Shown here: piece by piece, positions 1 to 10,800 of the stretch
Layout: each line of letters starts with the position of its first letter
Numbering within the stretch: position 1 is the stretch's first letter
Assembly: GCA_014607495.2 (NCBI GenBank)
Contig: CP053153.1
Coordinates: forward strand, 6,138,001-6,202,000
Length of the DNA: 64,000 nucleotides
Source of the DNA: Carposina sasakii
Taxonomy: Eukaryota > Arthropoda > Insecta > Lepidoptera > Carposinidae
Direction: 5' to 3'
The notes under the pieces: model-generated
What the model was told of the DNA's origin: nothing
Database searches by the model: none
The model's input: the letters and a program-made list of their open reading frames with translations, nothing else
Position numbers and translations under genes: made by a program

Positions 1-60
1 ACTTCCTACTAATATTTGCGGAAGTTTGTGAGGATAGATGTATGTGTATATTTGCGTATA

Positions 61-325
61 CAGGTGTGACAAAAAGGGTATGTTAAGCGAAAGGCTATGA
101 TTATAGACGATTATAAAGAATCTATTCCCAAAATTTTAGACTTGAAATCACATGTTTATTTTTCAAGATTGTATGAACATTCCTAAGTTGTTTGGGAATT
201 TTCTATACTAACTAGTAAAATAAACATTTGATTTCGCGTCTCAAATTTAGGAATAGGTTCTCTATAGTGAGCTATTTTCATAGCTTTTCGCTTAACTTAC
301 CCGTTACTCTTTCACGTAAAAACTA
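61..325. repeat. Foldback MITE, copy 1
   Basis: About 265 bp whose two halves are imperfect inverted repeats. The left arm reads GTGACAAAAAGGGTATGTTA and the right arm returns through CGCTTAACTTACCCGTTACT. The inner arms carry 'GAAATCACATGTTTATTTT' and its inverted form. A second copy lies at 13292-13548. The paired copies and near-palindromic structure point to a non-autonomous DNA element; no target duplication was identified. Confidence 0.65.
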
Positions 326-587
326 CTGTACGGATTTTGATCGAAATTGCCAGCTTGTACTCGTACATCACAATAACACATAGGCTATAAAGTTCACACA
401 TACTAAACCGCTATCATAGGGCCCCTGAAATTTGGATAATGTATTTTTTGTATGGCCTAGCCATCTATAAAAATCATATTTGATTACCGGCTGCGCCAAT
501 AGGCCGTTATTTCTTGGCCGTAATAACACCAAGATATGCATAAATCTTAACTGCATACTCTTTAGTACATGAATTTCCAATTTGCAG

Positions 588-1119
588 AAACCAGCCCCAA
601 CTCCGAAACCTACGAAACAGCCCCAGGCAAAACCGAAAGGAAAACAGACGACCTTCGTAAGTCTCTATATTCTACAAAATATATAGATATCTACATACAA
701 CAGATGTCGCACTGCGGTTACATATTATACATATTGTAAACTATCTTTTCAACTAGTCGTTTAACTCTATAATTATTTACCTACCCATAAGAAAAGACTA
801 CAATAGTTAATTAATTAAGGTTTGGAGCGAATTGGTACCAGTTGAGACAGTTGGACATTTTGCGATACAGTACCTACATACGCCTTACCTTAGGGCCGAT
901 TTTTCCGGCCGATAAAGGTGATCCTTCAGATAAGCTACTGACCATTGGAAAAATCGGCCATTAACAAAAAAAAATATCTGTTGTTTAATACAGTTAATGT
1001 GATTGAAACTGAACCCGTTTTCCTCATTTCAGGTAAACCAAGTGAGCGAAGAGCAGATCCAGCAATCGAACTCGTTCAAGCGCCTCATGTATCACGTGCT
1101 TGGAGACGCGGAGTTCTAG
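588..1119 (+). CDS. C-terminal two exons of an unrecognised Lys/Pro/Gln-rich protein (5' part outside window)
   Basis: Exon 588-656 follows the acceptor TTTGCAG and ends at the donor GTAAGT. It encodes 23 residues rich in Lys, Pro and Gln (KPAPTPKPTKQPQAKPKGKQ). Exon 1033-1119 follows the acceptor TCATTTCAG and continues in phase 0 for 28 residues to a TAG stop; the protein ends with the motif KRLMYHVLGDAEF. Both exons keep one open frame with matching splice phase, which is the main evidence for a real gene. Upstream exons must lie before position 1. A basic, low-complexity stretch followed by a short ordered tail fits a nucleic-acid-binding or scaffold protein, but I do not recognise the family and assign no function. 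Confidence 0.6.
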
Positions 1120-1532
1120 CTGTGTCACTCCCGTGATGACTCGACTCGTGATGAAGTGTCAGTAACCCTCGTTACTGCTCATTACGTCACCAGCCCATTG
1201 ACTGATTCCTTTGGCGGTTAGACATGTCGCCACACGCAACGGTTAGCGAGATAAGACTAACAAAAATTAATTTTAGCATAATGTAAAGCTCCTGGCAGTG
1301 TGTAATACCTACTATTTTTCGGTGGATTTAATTTATTCTAATACTCGAGTATTAGTGATGTAATTTATATTTTACATTAAGTATGTAGTGTAACGTTTAT
1401 TTATACTAAGTGTTGATATTCTGTTTAAACAGAAATTTATATTGTTTATGTATACATAATGAGAAAGTGTTGAGTGTACAGTCTAGTCATTTCGACCCGA
1501 GCTCTGGTCTACGACAAATTCGACGATTTTTA

Positions 1533-1538
1533 AATAAA
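1533..1538 (+). terminator. Candidate poly(A) signal of the gene ending at 1119
   Basis: AATAAA lies 414 bp after the stop codon, followed by a T-rich stretch. It is the first hexamer in a plausible position for the 3' end of the gene at 588-1119. AT-rich DNA gives this hexamer often by chance. Confidence 0.45.
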
Positions 1539-2558
1539 TTATTTATTTTTATTTAAATTTTGTTTTATTTACACATATTAGCTATCTTTTGAAAATAAAA
1601 GTCAAATCATGAATTTCAAAATAACTATATTTATAACTTGGGAGTTAACTATCAAATTTACACAACAAATAAAATACAGTCTTACAAATTTCATGAATGA
1701 TAAGTACAAGTCAAACAGAGCGGAAATTAATAATTATGATTAAAATAAAACACTTAACAACTTATATCACATTATATAGACATGGGTGCCGTCTCCTGCG
1801 CTGCAGCCAGTGTAACCCTAACCTTACATGTACTTGTGACACAGATTTTTGGTAGGTTTTATTATTGTATGCCAAACAATTATAATTTAAGGTTATCCTC
1901 AAGATTTCATAAAACATTTGCTCAGTGCTCTTATGCCTCGAGTAAAAATCACTTAAAATAAGGCACAATACACATTGCACTTGAAAATCAAATTTATTGT
2001 GGCATAATAATAAGTATTAATAATGCAACACACATTCGACTCGCGGAGATGAATTGACATTGCAGGTGCATACGTGACGTTAACAACATTATATTTACAT
2101 ATTTGTATGCATTTACCAAAATCGACCTTTTTTGATATGTTACACGTAAAATATAAGTACATAATAAGTGGTAACATAATTATAGCCATTTCACATATAA
2201 ATTCAAGCCAAAATTCTGCGAACTGTTCAAAACATCTCCAAGCACCCAATATTAAATCTATTTATTCTTAGGGAAATATACAAGATTAATAAACAGGTTT
2301 CACAATGAAATTTTCAAAAATCACAGGACAAAATAACAGGACTCATTGCGAATCATTTGTGTTACATTATGTTACAGTATATTATACTCAAACTGCGCAT
2401 AATAGGTACACTAAACAGCTGTGATCTCCATGATCCATATAAAAACGACTAGTGTAACAAAGTTCACGCTATATTCATGATATGGTGAACATCTTCCCAC
2501 TATACGGGCCAATAATGTAAGTAAACAATACGACCAATATTACAATATAAATATGGTC

Positions 2559-2688
2559 GATTCCGGCAGTCACACTTAAACCTAAACGTAAAATTAGTCC
2601 TACCTGTCCTTTTCTCTCAGCCATTTATGTTAAGAACGGAGAGAGATAGACCTGACTAAGATTAGATTTAAGTGTGACTGCCGGAATC
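2559..2688. repeat. 130 bp MITE with perfect 22 bp terminal inverted repeats
   Basis: Positions 2559-2580 (beginning GATTCCGGCAGTCACACTTA) are repeated exactly and inverted at 2667-2688. The inner arms are also loosely complementary. There is no coding capacity, and no clear target duplication flanks it. This is the size and layout of a foldback non-autonomous DNA transposon. Confidence 0.7.
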
Positions 2689-4259
2689 AACCCTAATATT
2701 AAAGTATAAGCAATGTAAGTAGGGTAGGTACTTGGGTATCCAATTCAGAGAACATAAACGTTAGAGAACAAGATTACGAGTTAGAGAACATAAAATGTAG
2801 TTAAGAGAGCATAGAGAGAGGTAGAAAAATGGAGTTTTAGAGATAGTTTTTAGGATAAGAAGTTATTACGAAACACTCAAGTACCCTTTTACGATCTAAT
2901 AGACTGGGATGCAGTAATGATCGTCATTGTCATGGTGGAAAGAAATGCCATGAATTAATATTACCAATACATACAACATTTTGAACCGACTCTTATTAAA
3001 TTTTATTCATTTAGCACCAAATGTACAAACTATTTTATTTTATACTACCTATCTACGTAAACAGTATTAGCGGTGTCACTCTAAATATAATGGCTTTTCG
3101 ATTTACAAGGTTACTATGTATTAACGTTTATTTGTAAGATATACATTGATTAATGTTTAGTATGAAAAATTACATTATACATACTGTGCAAATATCTCAA
3201 ATATGTCTATCATTAATTGGAATATAAAGCCATAGATATTCATATAAAATACGGTAATATGACTTTACCTATGATGTTCGATTAGATTATGATAGATAAC
3301 ACGTAAAAGAGAAGACGTGAGGAAAGTTATATTCTTGGATTCGTTAGAGCAATACAATTTTTACCTTATATTGATTGACCTCCCATTCCCTTAATTAAAA
3401 TAAAATCGTTTTTCGAGTACAAAAAAGCTGAGACCGATACTGACAAGCCCCTTTGCATTTTATAAATAAACTCAGTAAAGTCAAACTGCCGATTTTATAT
3501 TATTGTAGCTTCAAAATACCTCTTAGGTTCATGTACTGCTCGTGTAATATCTTTGTTAAATAAGTTTATAGTATGGACATTTGAAAAAGTAAAGTTATTC
3601 AAGTGTAACCTTCACAGTAAAATAAATTGTATGTTGTATATGAGAAAATAATAGTTCTTTTCGACACACATTTTTCTCACATAAATTACACTATAATTAT
3701 TTTTTAAACTTTACATTCGCGGATGAATTATAAGTACAGTAAAATATTTTGAACCAACTAACTAGTTACTATATATTTATTTACATATACATAAGTTGAT
3801 ACATTATCGTGTAATTGTGTTCATGCCAATAAATCGAGAAATACGTAATCAAATTAAATGCAACGTTGTATAATTAACTAAATTTTATATATGAATACGA
3901 ATATTGCATCTTCTGACATGAAAAACGAAACATAAAGACTACTTAGTCAAAATAATTCCAATTTTAGTCATCGCCGAGAATTCGAAAACGGCAATAAAAT
4001 TATACAATATGAACGTGGTAAATCTAGAAAAATATCTATTCGATAGTAAGCGTTTGATAGTAGTTTCGGAAGATATTATCAGTAATTTGTAAAGTACGAA
4101 AATAATTATCAATATCGATTGAGCTCTTTTTTAATGTTAATTATTATCGGTGTGTTCAACAACTTTGCTCGCATATCCATATGTTACACGCATAGTAAAA
4201 AAACAGAAGAATTTCTAGGTAATGTATAATAATATATGTAAGATGTCTAGGAAAAAGAG

Positions 4260-6020
4260 TACCTATAGGTTAGGGTGTCCCTTATTTGGTGAAGAAATTT
4301 GAAATGCATACTTAAATATGAAATTTCATCTTTCTAGCATGATCGCAACCCGTGCCGACCGAGCTCTGAAGTTTATAAAAAATTGTGTTTTGTCCTGATG
4401 TATAATATATATATTTATAGGTCATGTATAAAGTTTATTATTAAGTAAATGAGAGTTAAAATAAAATAAGAATACACAATAACGGTGGTCTTTATTAAAA
4501 ACAATAAGATAAATCAAATAATAACAGTCAGGGTTACTTTTGAAAGTTCGACATTTAAATTAAAAGCGTATGGATATAGAACGGTAAGCACCGATGCTTT
4601 GCTAGTACTGCTGGGGTATTTCCTATTGACTTAGAACTGCAGCGTAGGGCATCTTAACTATTTTACAAATAAATAAAAATATTACACACCATTTTGTTAA
4701 GCCCCGCGAACTGAACTCATAAAAAGGACAAATTATTTGATGGAAACAAACATTTAAGATATGTATTTATATCGTGGTCAGCCTATTGCAGTCCACTGCT
4801 GGACGTAGGCCTCCCCCAGAGCAGGAGGCCTCCATGTCCCGTTTTTAAGTTAATTCAATCGTCGATGGGTTCAAAATGCCTAGGATTGAGATAAACCACC
4901 CTACAGATCAGTTTTTGACCAGTCACGGTAACTTTTGAAGCAAATTACACTCTTTTAAATTTATTCCGACACCTTACTGCGATCGTTTCTCCAGTAACGA
5001 TTGTGGCGTGGAACAAACATTCCATCACATCCAATGGGAACAAGAGCTGGTCTAAATGCAGGCTATTTAATGTTGGATTGAATTAAATCTGTTTCCAGAC
5101 CCATTTCTCGTTATCATCTTGTCTTATGCACAATTTTCATGTCTTCAAACAATTCTGACATACATCATAATACATCACTTTGCATAATAACCTATACTTA
5201 GTACTTAAATAATATAAAAAGTTTCATTTATCATTTGTCCACTTGTAACAATTTCGTTACAGTTAGAATTTTCGTTTAATTTAATATTAAGCGTATCTTC
5301 ATACGTCACGCTCTGTATTTCTATCAGTTTTAATATTTTATAGTCGCTTGTTAGTCCTACGTGATTTTCTATGCTTCATTTGCATTTTTGTGGTCACCTC
5401 TGTTAATCCTGGCTTAACAGAAGTTGCAGCAGCGTAAATGAACGGTGGGCCAATTTTCAGTGAGCCTTCTTATATTTTTCTTAGTTTTTACCAAACTTTA
5501 TATACTTACTGAAATCATTAATTTTCTTCTCGCAGTTAGGAAAAGCCTTTGTGGAAATTCTCGTTAATCCCAAAATATACTGCATTCCTTAATTAAAGGA
5601 TTCGCACTTTCACTAGCAGTCAACTTGACTTTGCGAATGTTACTAAATAGTACAACGAGAACTTGTCTATTTGATGATAATTTTGTTTGAACCGTATATT
5701 TGAAGACTAGGCAGTCTGACGAGGAAAATATTTTGTTTATCATTTCGTTACTCCACCGACATCTTTATCCAATAAGCAATAGAGCAATAATCATGTTAAA
5801 AACGCCGTATGAAGTGGATATTAAATTACACAGTTACAGGCCGAAGCGCAGTACTAGCGCAATTTGTATGGGGAAGTTTCAATCGCCAGTCGGCACGATT
5901 ATCGTTATCAAAACTAGTTAATATTTTTTTCTAAACAATATTAGGTAAATACGAAACTTTTAAGAAGTATGCGTGTAAATATTTTTACATTTAATTTTAA
6001 GGGACACCCTACTATAGGTA
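4260..6020. mobile_element. Degenerate DNA transposon, about 1.76 kb, with inverted ends
   Basis: The word AGGGTGTCCCTTA at 4272-4284 is repeated exactly and inverted at 5998-6010. Outside it lie CCTATAGG-like sequences on both sides that are also roughly inverted. Inside, the minus strand carries short readable pieces such as RPALVPIGCDGMFVPRHNRY (about 4990-5060) and KIGPPFIYAAATSVKPGLTE (about 5410-5470), separated by stops. It reads like a decayed autonomous or semi-autonomous element. The superfamily is not clear. Confidence 0.45.
4771..4840 (-). repeat. Dispersed repeat fragment, same family as 39826-40085
   Basis: The segment 'CAGCCTATTGCAGTCCACTG' and the following 'CTGGACGTAGGCCTCCCCC' recur inverted at about 40037-40077. 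The repeat is short and non-coding, and the shared words are near-identical. I associate this repeat with moth and butterfly genomes but do not assign a class. Confidence 0.6.
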
Positions 6021-6837
6021 TTATGAAAAAAAATATTGTAAAACTAAAATAAATTCATCACATTAACCATCAAGAAATCAAATAGTAGACCAAATTACCT
6101 ACATGATTTTTGGCAGCCTGAAAGATGTGCACGAGTAACACCTACTATATTTCTGTTTAAAATAATGCCTACGTATTTGATTCATCGACGGTTTCATCTA
6201 CAATTTGACTCAATTACTTGGACAGTACCTAGTTTATATCTCAGTGTTCTTCAAATATTGAAAATGACTAAATAAAACTGAGCAGGTAATAAATTATTCG
6301 AAAAACACTACAGAGATATCGTTCGGTTTATTATAGTTTATTATAACCTAGAAAGATTTAATTATTACTTTAAAATAATATGTTGATTATGTAATATTAT
6401 TTACAGCATCTCTAATATATACAAATTGATCGGCACACTGTCAATAAATTTATCCTGAATCCTACACTCAAAACATAAGTCGGAAGATAAACGTTTTTAC
6501 TTCTATTATGTATGTGGATGACATTATTATTAAACTTTTGTGATGTTAATGATTTCTATTACACAATTAAAAAGGCAGACCTTTAGTAAAATACACGTCT
6601 AACTACATACATTCATTATTGTTACTTGAATCGTAAAACGTCCCTTTAGAATAGCTGTTATGCTAATATACAACCTTATATTTTAAATAGGCATTACAGC
6701 GACAGTTACGATGTACAAAATATGACAATAAAATTAAATGATTGAGCTTACACTTACAATAAGTTGGTGGCAGTTCTGTGTTGATATTTGGTACATCAGA
6801 ATGCTATAATGATTCAGCGCAGTTGATTCTATTAGAA

Positions 6838-7000
6838 TCATACATACATACATATAATCACGCATTTATCACTTACGGGGTAGGCAGAGTACCAAGGGCC
6901 GATAGAACCACATGGTGCCACTTCTGACCAATTTTGAGGGTATACTCGTAGTTGAGATGTACAAGTTCGGTTAGTAGTGACAGGTGGTCAGCCCATCACC
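6838..7000 (-). repeat. (ATGT)n-tailed dispersed repeat, copy 1
   Basis: Read on the minus strand this is about 165 bp ending in a TATGTATGTATG-type tail. It includes 'CTTGGTACTCTGCCTACCCC', and the same unit recurs at 21005-21175 (plus) and, shorter, at 39535-39615 (plus). The simple-repeat tail suggests the 3' end of a LINE or a LINE-mobilised SINE. Confidence 0.6.
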
Positions 7001-7631
7001 TACAAAGTACCAAGACCCTCTTGTCCCTCTACTGACTTGTACAGTATGCCCGGGAAGAGAAGCAGTTGTAGTATTATATGTTTTTTTTTTCACTCCCAGA
7101 GCAGCATTCCATTATAATGTACATGAGTGTACATAGGTCACATCTCGTATTCAACTTTACTTTAGGTCTTATCTTGTCCGCATAGAACAGCTATTTTAAA
7201 GGGACCTATTACGTGAAATCTGTACACGTCTAAACTTTTTGTTTCGAATCGAAATGTTCGAAACTCCCGTAAAGAGCTCTTATTCAATATTTAACTGTTG
7301 ATCCAATGATGCACACTGTAAAATCGTGACACGTGACTTTTTATATACAGGGCGTTGTTTTAGTCTACAATTCCCGACTCCGATGTCAGACATAGCAAAC
7401 ACGACATAATATAAGCGAAATACAAGTTTCATTTCGTTTTTCAATTGTCATGAAACTAAATAACATGCTCAATAATCGCTGTTGCAACCAATGGTAATCG
7501 TCAAGAACAGCGAGAAAATGGATAAAAAGATGGAGGATGTCTGATCTCCCCCATTACGGATAAACTTACAAATTAACACCAAAAGCGGTGCCATTGGAGC
7601 CTTTCATTCATAATCACGTCGGTGTCAATCA

Positions 7632-7637
7632 TTTATT
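7632..7637 (-). terminator. Candidate poly(A) signal of the MARCHF8-like gene
   Basis: TTTATT on the plus strand is AATAAA on the minus strand. It lies 212 bp after the predicted stop at 7849. It is a plausible first poly(A) site, though a longer 3' UTR cannot be excluded. Confidence 0.35.
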
Positions 7638-7848
7638 TATATGAGTTACAAAGATTATATATAAGATATATTTCTTCATATCAATCTTCGTAACGCGCTC
7701 AGTGTTTAAAGCCTCCATCCTCACATCAAATAGATCCTGGCTGCTGAACCGACTATGCCCCAAAAATGACGTCATAATTTTTTGTCTACATAAAAAAAGA
7801 CGAAAACGTAATCCATAGACACAGCGCTTACAATGCTTACCTACATCT

Positions 7849-10800
7849 TCATTTATTCCACAGTTGCCTCCACGGACAGATACGGTACAAAACACAGATG
7901 CACAAACCCGTAGAGGCGGCATGCGAGCGGTCCAGTCTAGTAGACCGTATCGTCGACGTAGAGCAGCAACGTGGGCCGTCCTCAGGAGGGAGGCGCGGGG
8001 GCGGCGCGGGGCGCGGGGGCGGGCGCGGAGGCCGGGGCGGCGCGGGCGGCAGGAGCGACTCGCGCGACGCGCGCAGGTTGGGGAGCGACCGCGCCGCGCG
8101 CTCGCGCCTCGCCTCGAGCGCTAGCAGCGAGCGAATGTCCGCCTCCAACGGGTCCACGCTAATGTGGAAGACGCCGGGGCCGCTTGTTGTCACGTTGCCG
8201 GCGCTCTGTAAATAGGAATAATAATTAATGTTTATACCTACCTATATAATTTAATGTGTTAAGGGCCTGTGAAATAACTACGAGGTGTTCTTGGGCAGCG
8301 GGGGGAGGGCGGGGCACTGACCTGCGGCGCGGGCGGCGGCTCGGGCGCGAGGCGGGTGTCGGAGCAGCGCCGGCGCGGGGGCGGGGAGTGCGGGCGGGGG
8401 GCTCCGCGAGGGCGGACAGACGTCGGTGCGGGTTGCCGCGGTAACTCTCGAAACCACCGCTCTCGTCCTGCGAACATAGAAAATACAAGCGAACTGTACC
8501 GAAGCCACCTATCGGATACAAGAGAGAACCACAACCGAATGCAAGATCCTAGAACGCGATATCGAAGTTTCTAATAATGATTGGAATATATACATGGGCC
8601 AAACAACAACTCGTGGCCCGGTGGGGCCGGAAGCGCTTTCCTTTTCACCAACCCCCACCCATTAACATCAAAAGCTAAACATGTATGAGTCACTTCCTGT
8701 TATCATGTTGTAATGTTACAATAGATCTTAACCTAGACCTAACTACAAATGTTTCTATGTATGTGTAATTCTCAAATAAAAACCTATTCTATTCTAAGCA
8801 TTACACTCGCCCAAAATCTTAATAGATAATTCCGCGATTGTACCTCCTCATGATAGGCCGCGGGCGGCGGGATGGGCTCGATATTAGCCACAATCTGCGC
8901 CCGCGCGCTGCGCTCGCGTCGCTTGCAGCGCGGCCGCGGGGAGCACGCGCCCAGGGGGAGCTTCTCCGGAGCGTTCTGGATCAACAGGATCCTGGAATCA
9001 CAAGGAAACGTACTGTTTACAAATCAACAATTAGGCAGGCCACATAAGACAAGTCCACATAAAACTTTAAAATATCCTTTGCGGCCGATGTTACCAATGG
9101 TCAGATAGCCTTGCTGATATTCTGATACATTACACTGATAGTGTGTTAGAAACAGTGAAAAACTTATTCTAATTAAGGCCAAATCGCCGCGAAATAGCTA
9201 TTAAACTATGAAATTATTGCTTAAAGATAAGAGGTTTTACATAAACTACTTGATAATAGGTACAACATTAATATAGATTAACCTACATAGGTGTCAAAAC
9301 CACAAAATGAAAATGTAACACAGTTTTATTACTCAATCACCAATCACTGACTCATAGGTAGATCGTGTATAGTGTAATGACGATGAAACCAAAGGGACAT
9401 TTACGGTTTTTTATTTGTTTTTATATCGAAAGATCATAAAATAAAAGAAACATTTGCGAAAGAAAAACTTCGCTAGCGTGAATACTTTCCGGGATATAAC
9501 GATTTCAAAATCATAATTTTAGACTTGCCAAAAAACGCTCCATACAAACGGCTACACAATTATGACGTCACTCTTTCGTAACTTGTATGCGCGTAAAACA
9601 ACTTTGGTTCTGCAGCAATTTTAAATATTGCATTTATAAATATGGTCGCAAAGCAAAAGTTGCTGTAAATGATGCAGGTGGATATGAGATGTTGTAATTT
9701 TCAATTAATTTTACATTTGAAAAATGGACTTGCCCACTTAACTTTGAAGGCTTATTACTACATCATTTGGACACATAATCAAATTAATTTTACAGATAGG
9801 TATGATTTTGTTGATTTATTCTGATAAGCAAAAAATGTCATTAAAATTCAACCATAGTAAACATCCCTATTAGGGATTTTCTAACAACTGAAAAGTCGGC
9901 GCAATATGGTTTTTTCGAAACTTATATTTCCTAAGATAGCGTTTGTTTTAAGACCAGTTCCCTGCCTGTGCCTATCACCGCAATACATATGTACATACAT
10001 AATAATTACGCCTCTTTCCCGGAGGGGTAGGCAGAGATCACGGATCTCCATTTGCTACGATCCTGACACACCTCTCTCGCTTCATCTACTTTCATGATAT
10101 TCTTCAATTTGATCGGTGAAAGTCCGGCGAGGTCTTCCCCTTCCAAGTCTTCCATCCACTCTTCCGTTGTACACTTTCTTTGTCAGTCTACTTTCACTCA
10201 TCCTCTCCACATACATATGTACTTTTAAAAAAAAGTGTGGTTAAATACCTGTTATGAGCCCTCCACCGGTTGCACAAGTGTAAGTACTGGCGACACTGAA
10301 TGTACATGAACACGGCGCCGCCAGTGAAGCCCACGGCGACCACTACCAGTTTTGTCCAGAACGGCCATGCTGTAAACAACGAGATAAATAACATTACAAT
10401 GGCTTGCATGACTTAAGGTCTCCTAGATGAGTCAGAGGGCTTCTACAGTGCGCTATGTAAGCTATTCGCCTCTGACATGATCGTCCGCCTCTGAGATGAT
10501 CGTCCGCCGCTAGTCTGCTTAGGGCCGCCACGCTTACGCTTTCCTTGAGAATTCCAGTCTTAAGGGTTTGCCTTGGTATATGGTTAGGGTCCCTTCGGAG
10601 CGTGTAGGCGTTTCACTTGCGGCGTTTTATTTGCTGTTCGATTAGAGACTCACCGCTACTTAGCAACAAGTAAACACTAGTTTATAGATACGTGTACCGT
10701 CTAGTCTCTTTGGATTCCCTACTCCTTTTAAAACTGATGATCTAACCCATGTCAAATGGTTACCAAATAAGCCGTAATAAGTGACGTGAGTTTTATTTAG

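Larger units (their letters stand above)
1561..7628. other. About 6 kb without a recognised host gene
   Basis: AT-rich DNA between two convergent genes. I see no convincing exon. It holds a perfect-ended MITE (2559-2688), a degenerate TIR element (4260-6020), a short dispersed repeat (about 4771-4840) and an (ATGT)n-tailed repeat (6838-7000). Part of the right side could be 3' UTR of the MARCHF8-like gene. Confidence 0.5.

Noticed and set aside
7864..8215. Several long Arg/Gly/Ala-rich open frames on the plus strand and a second minus frame
   Set aside because: They are GC-rich shadows of the MARCHF8-like last exon; only the minus frame keeps splice phase with the upstream exons.
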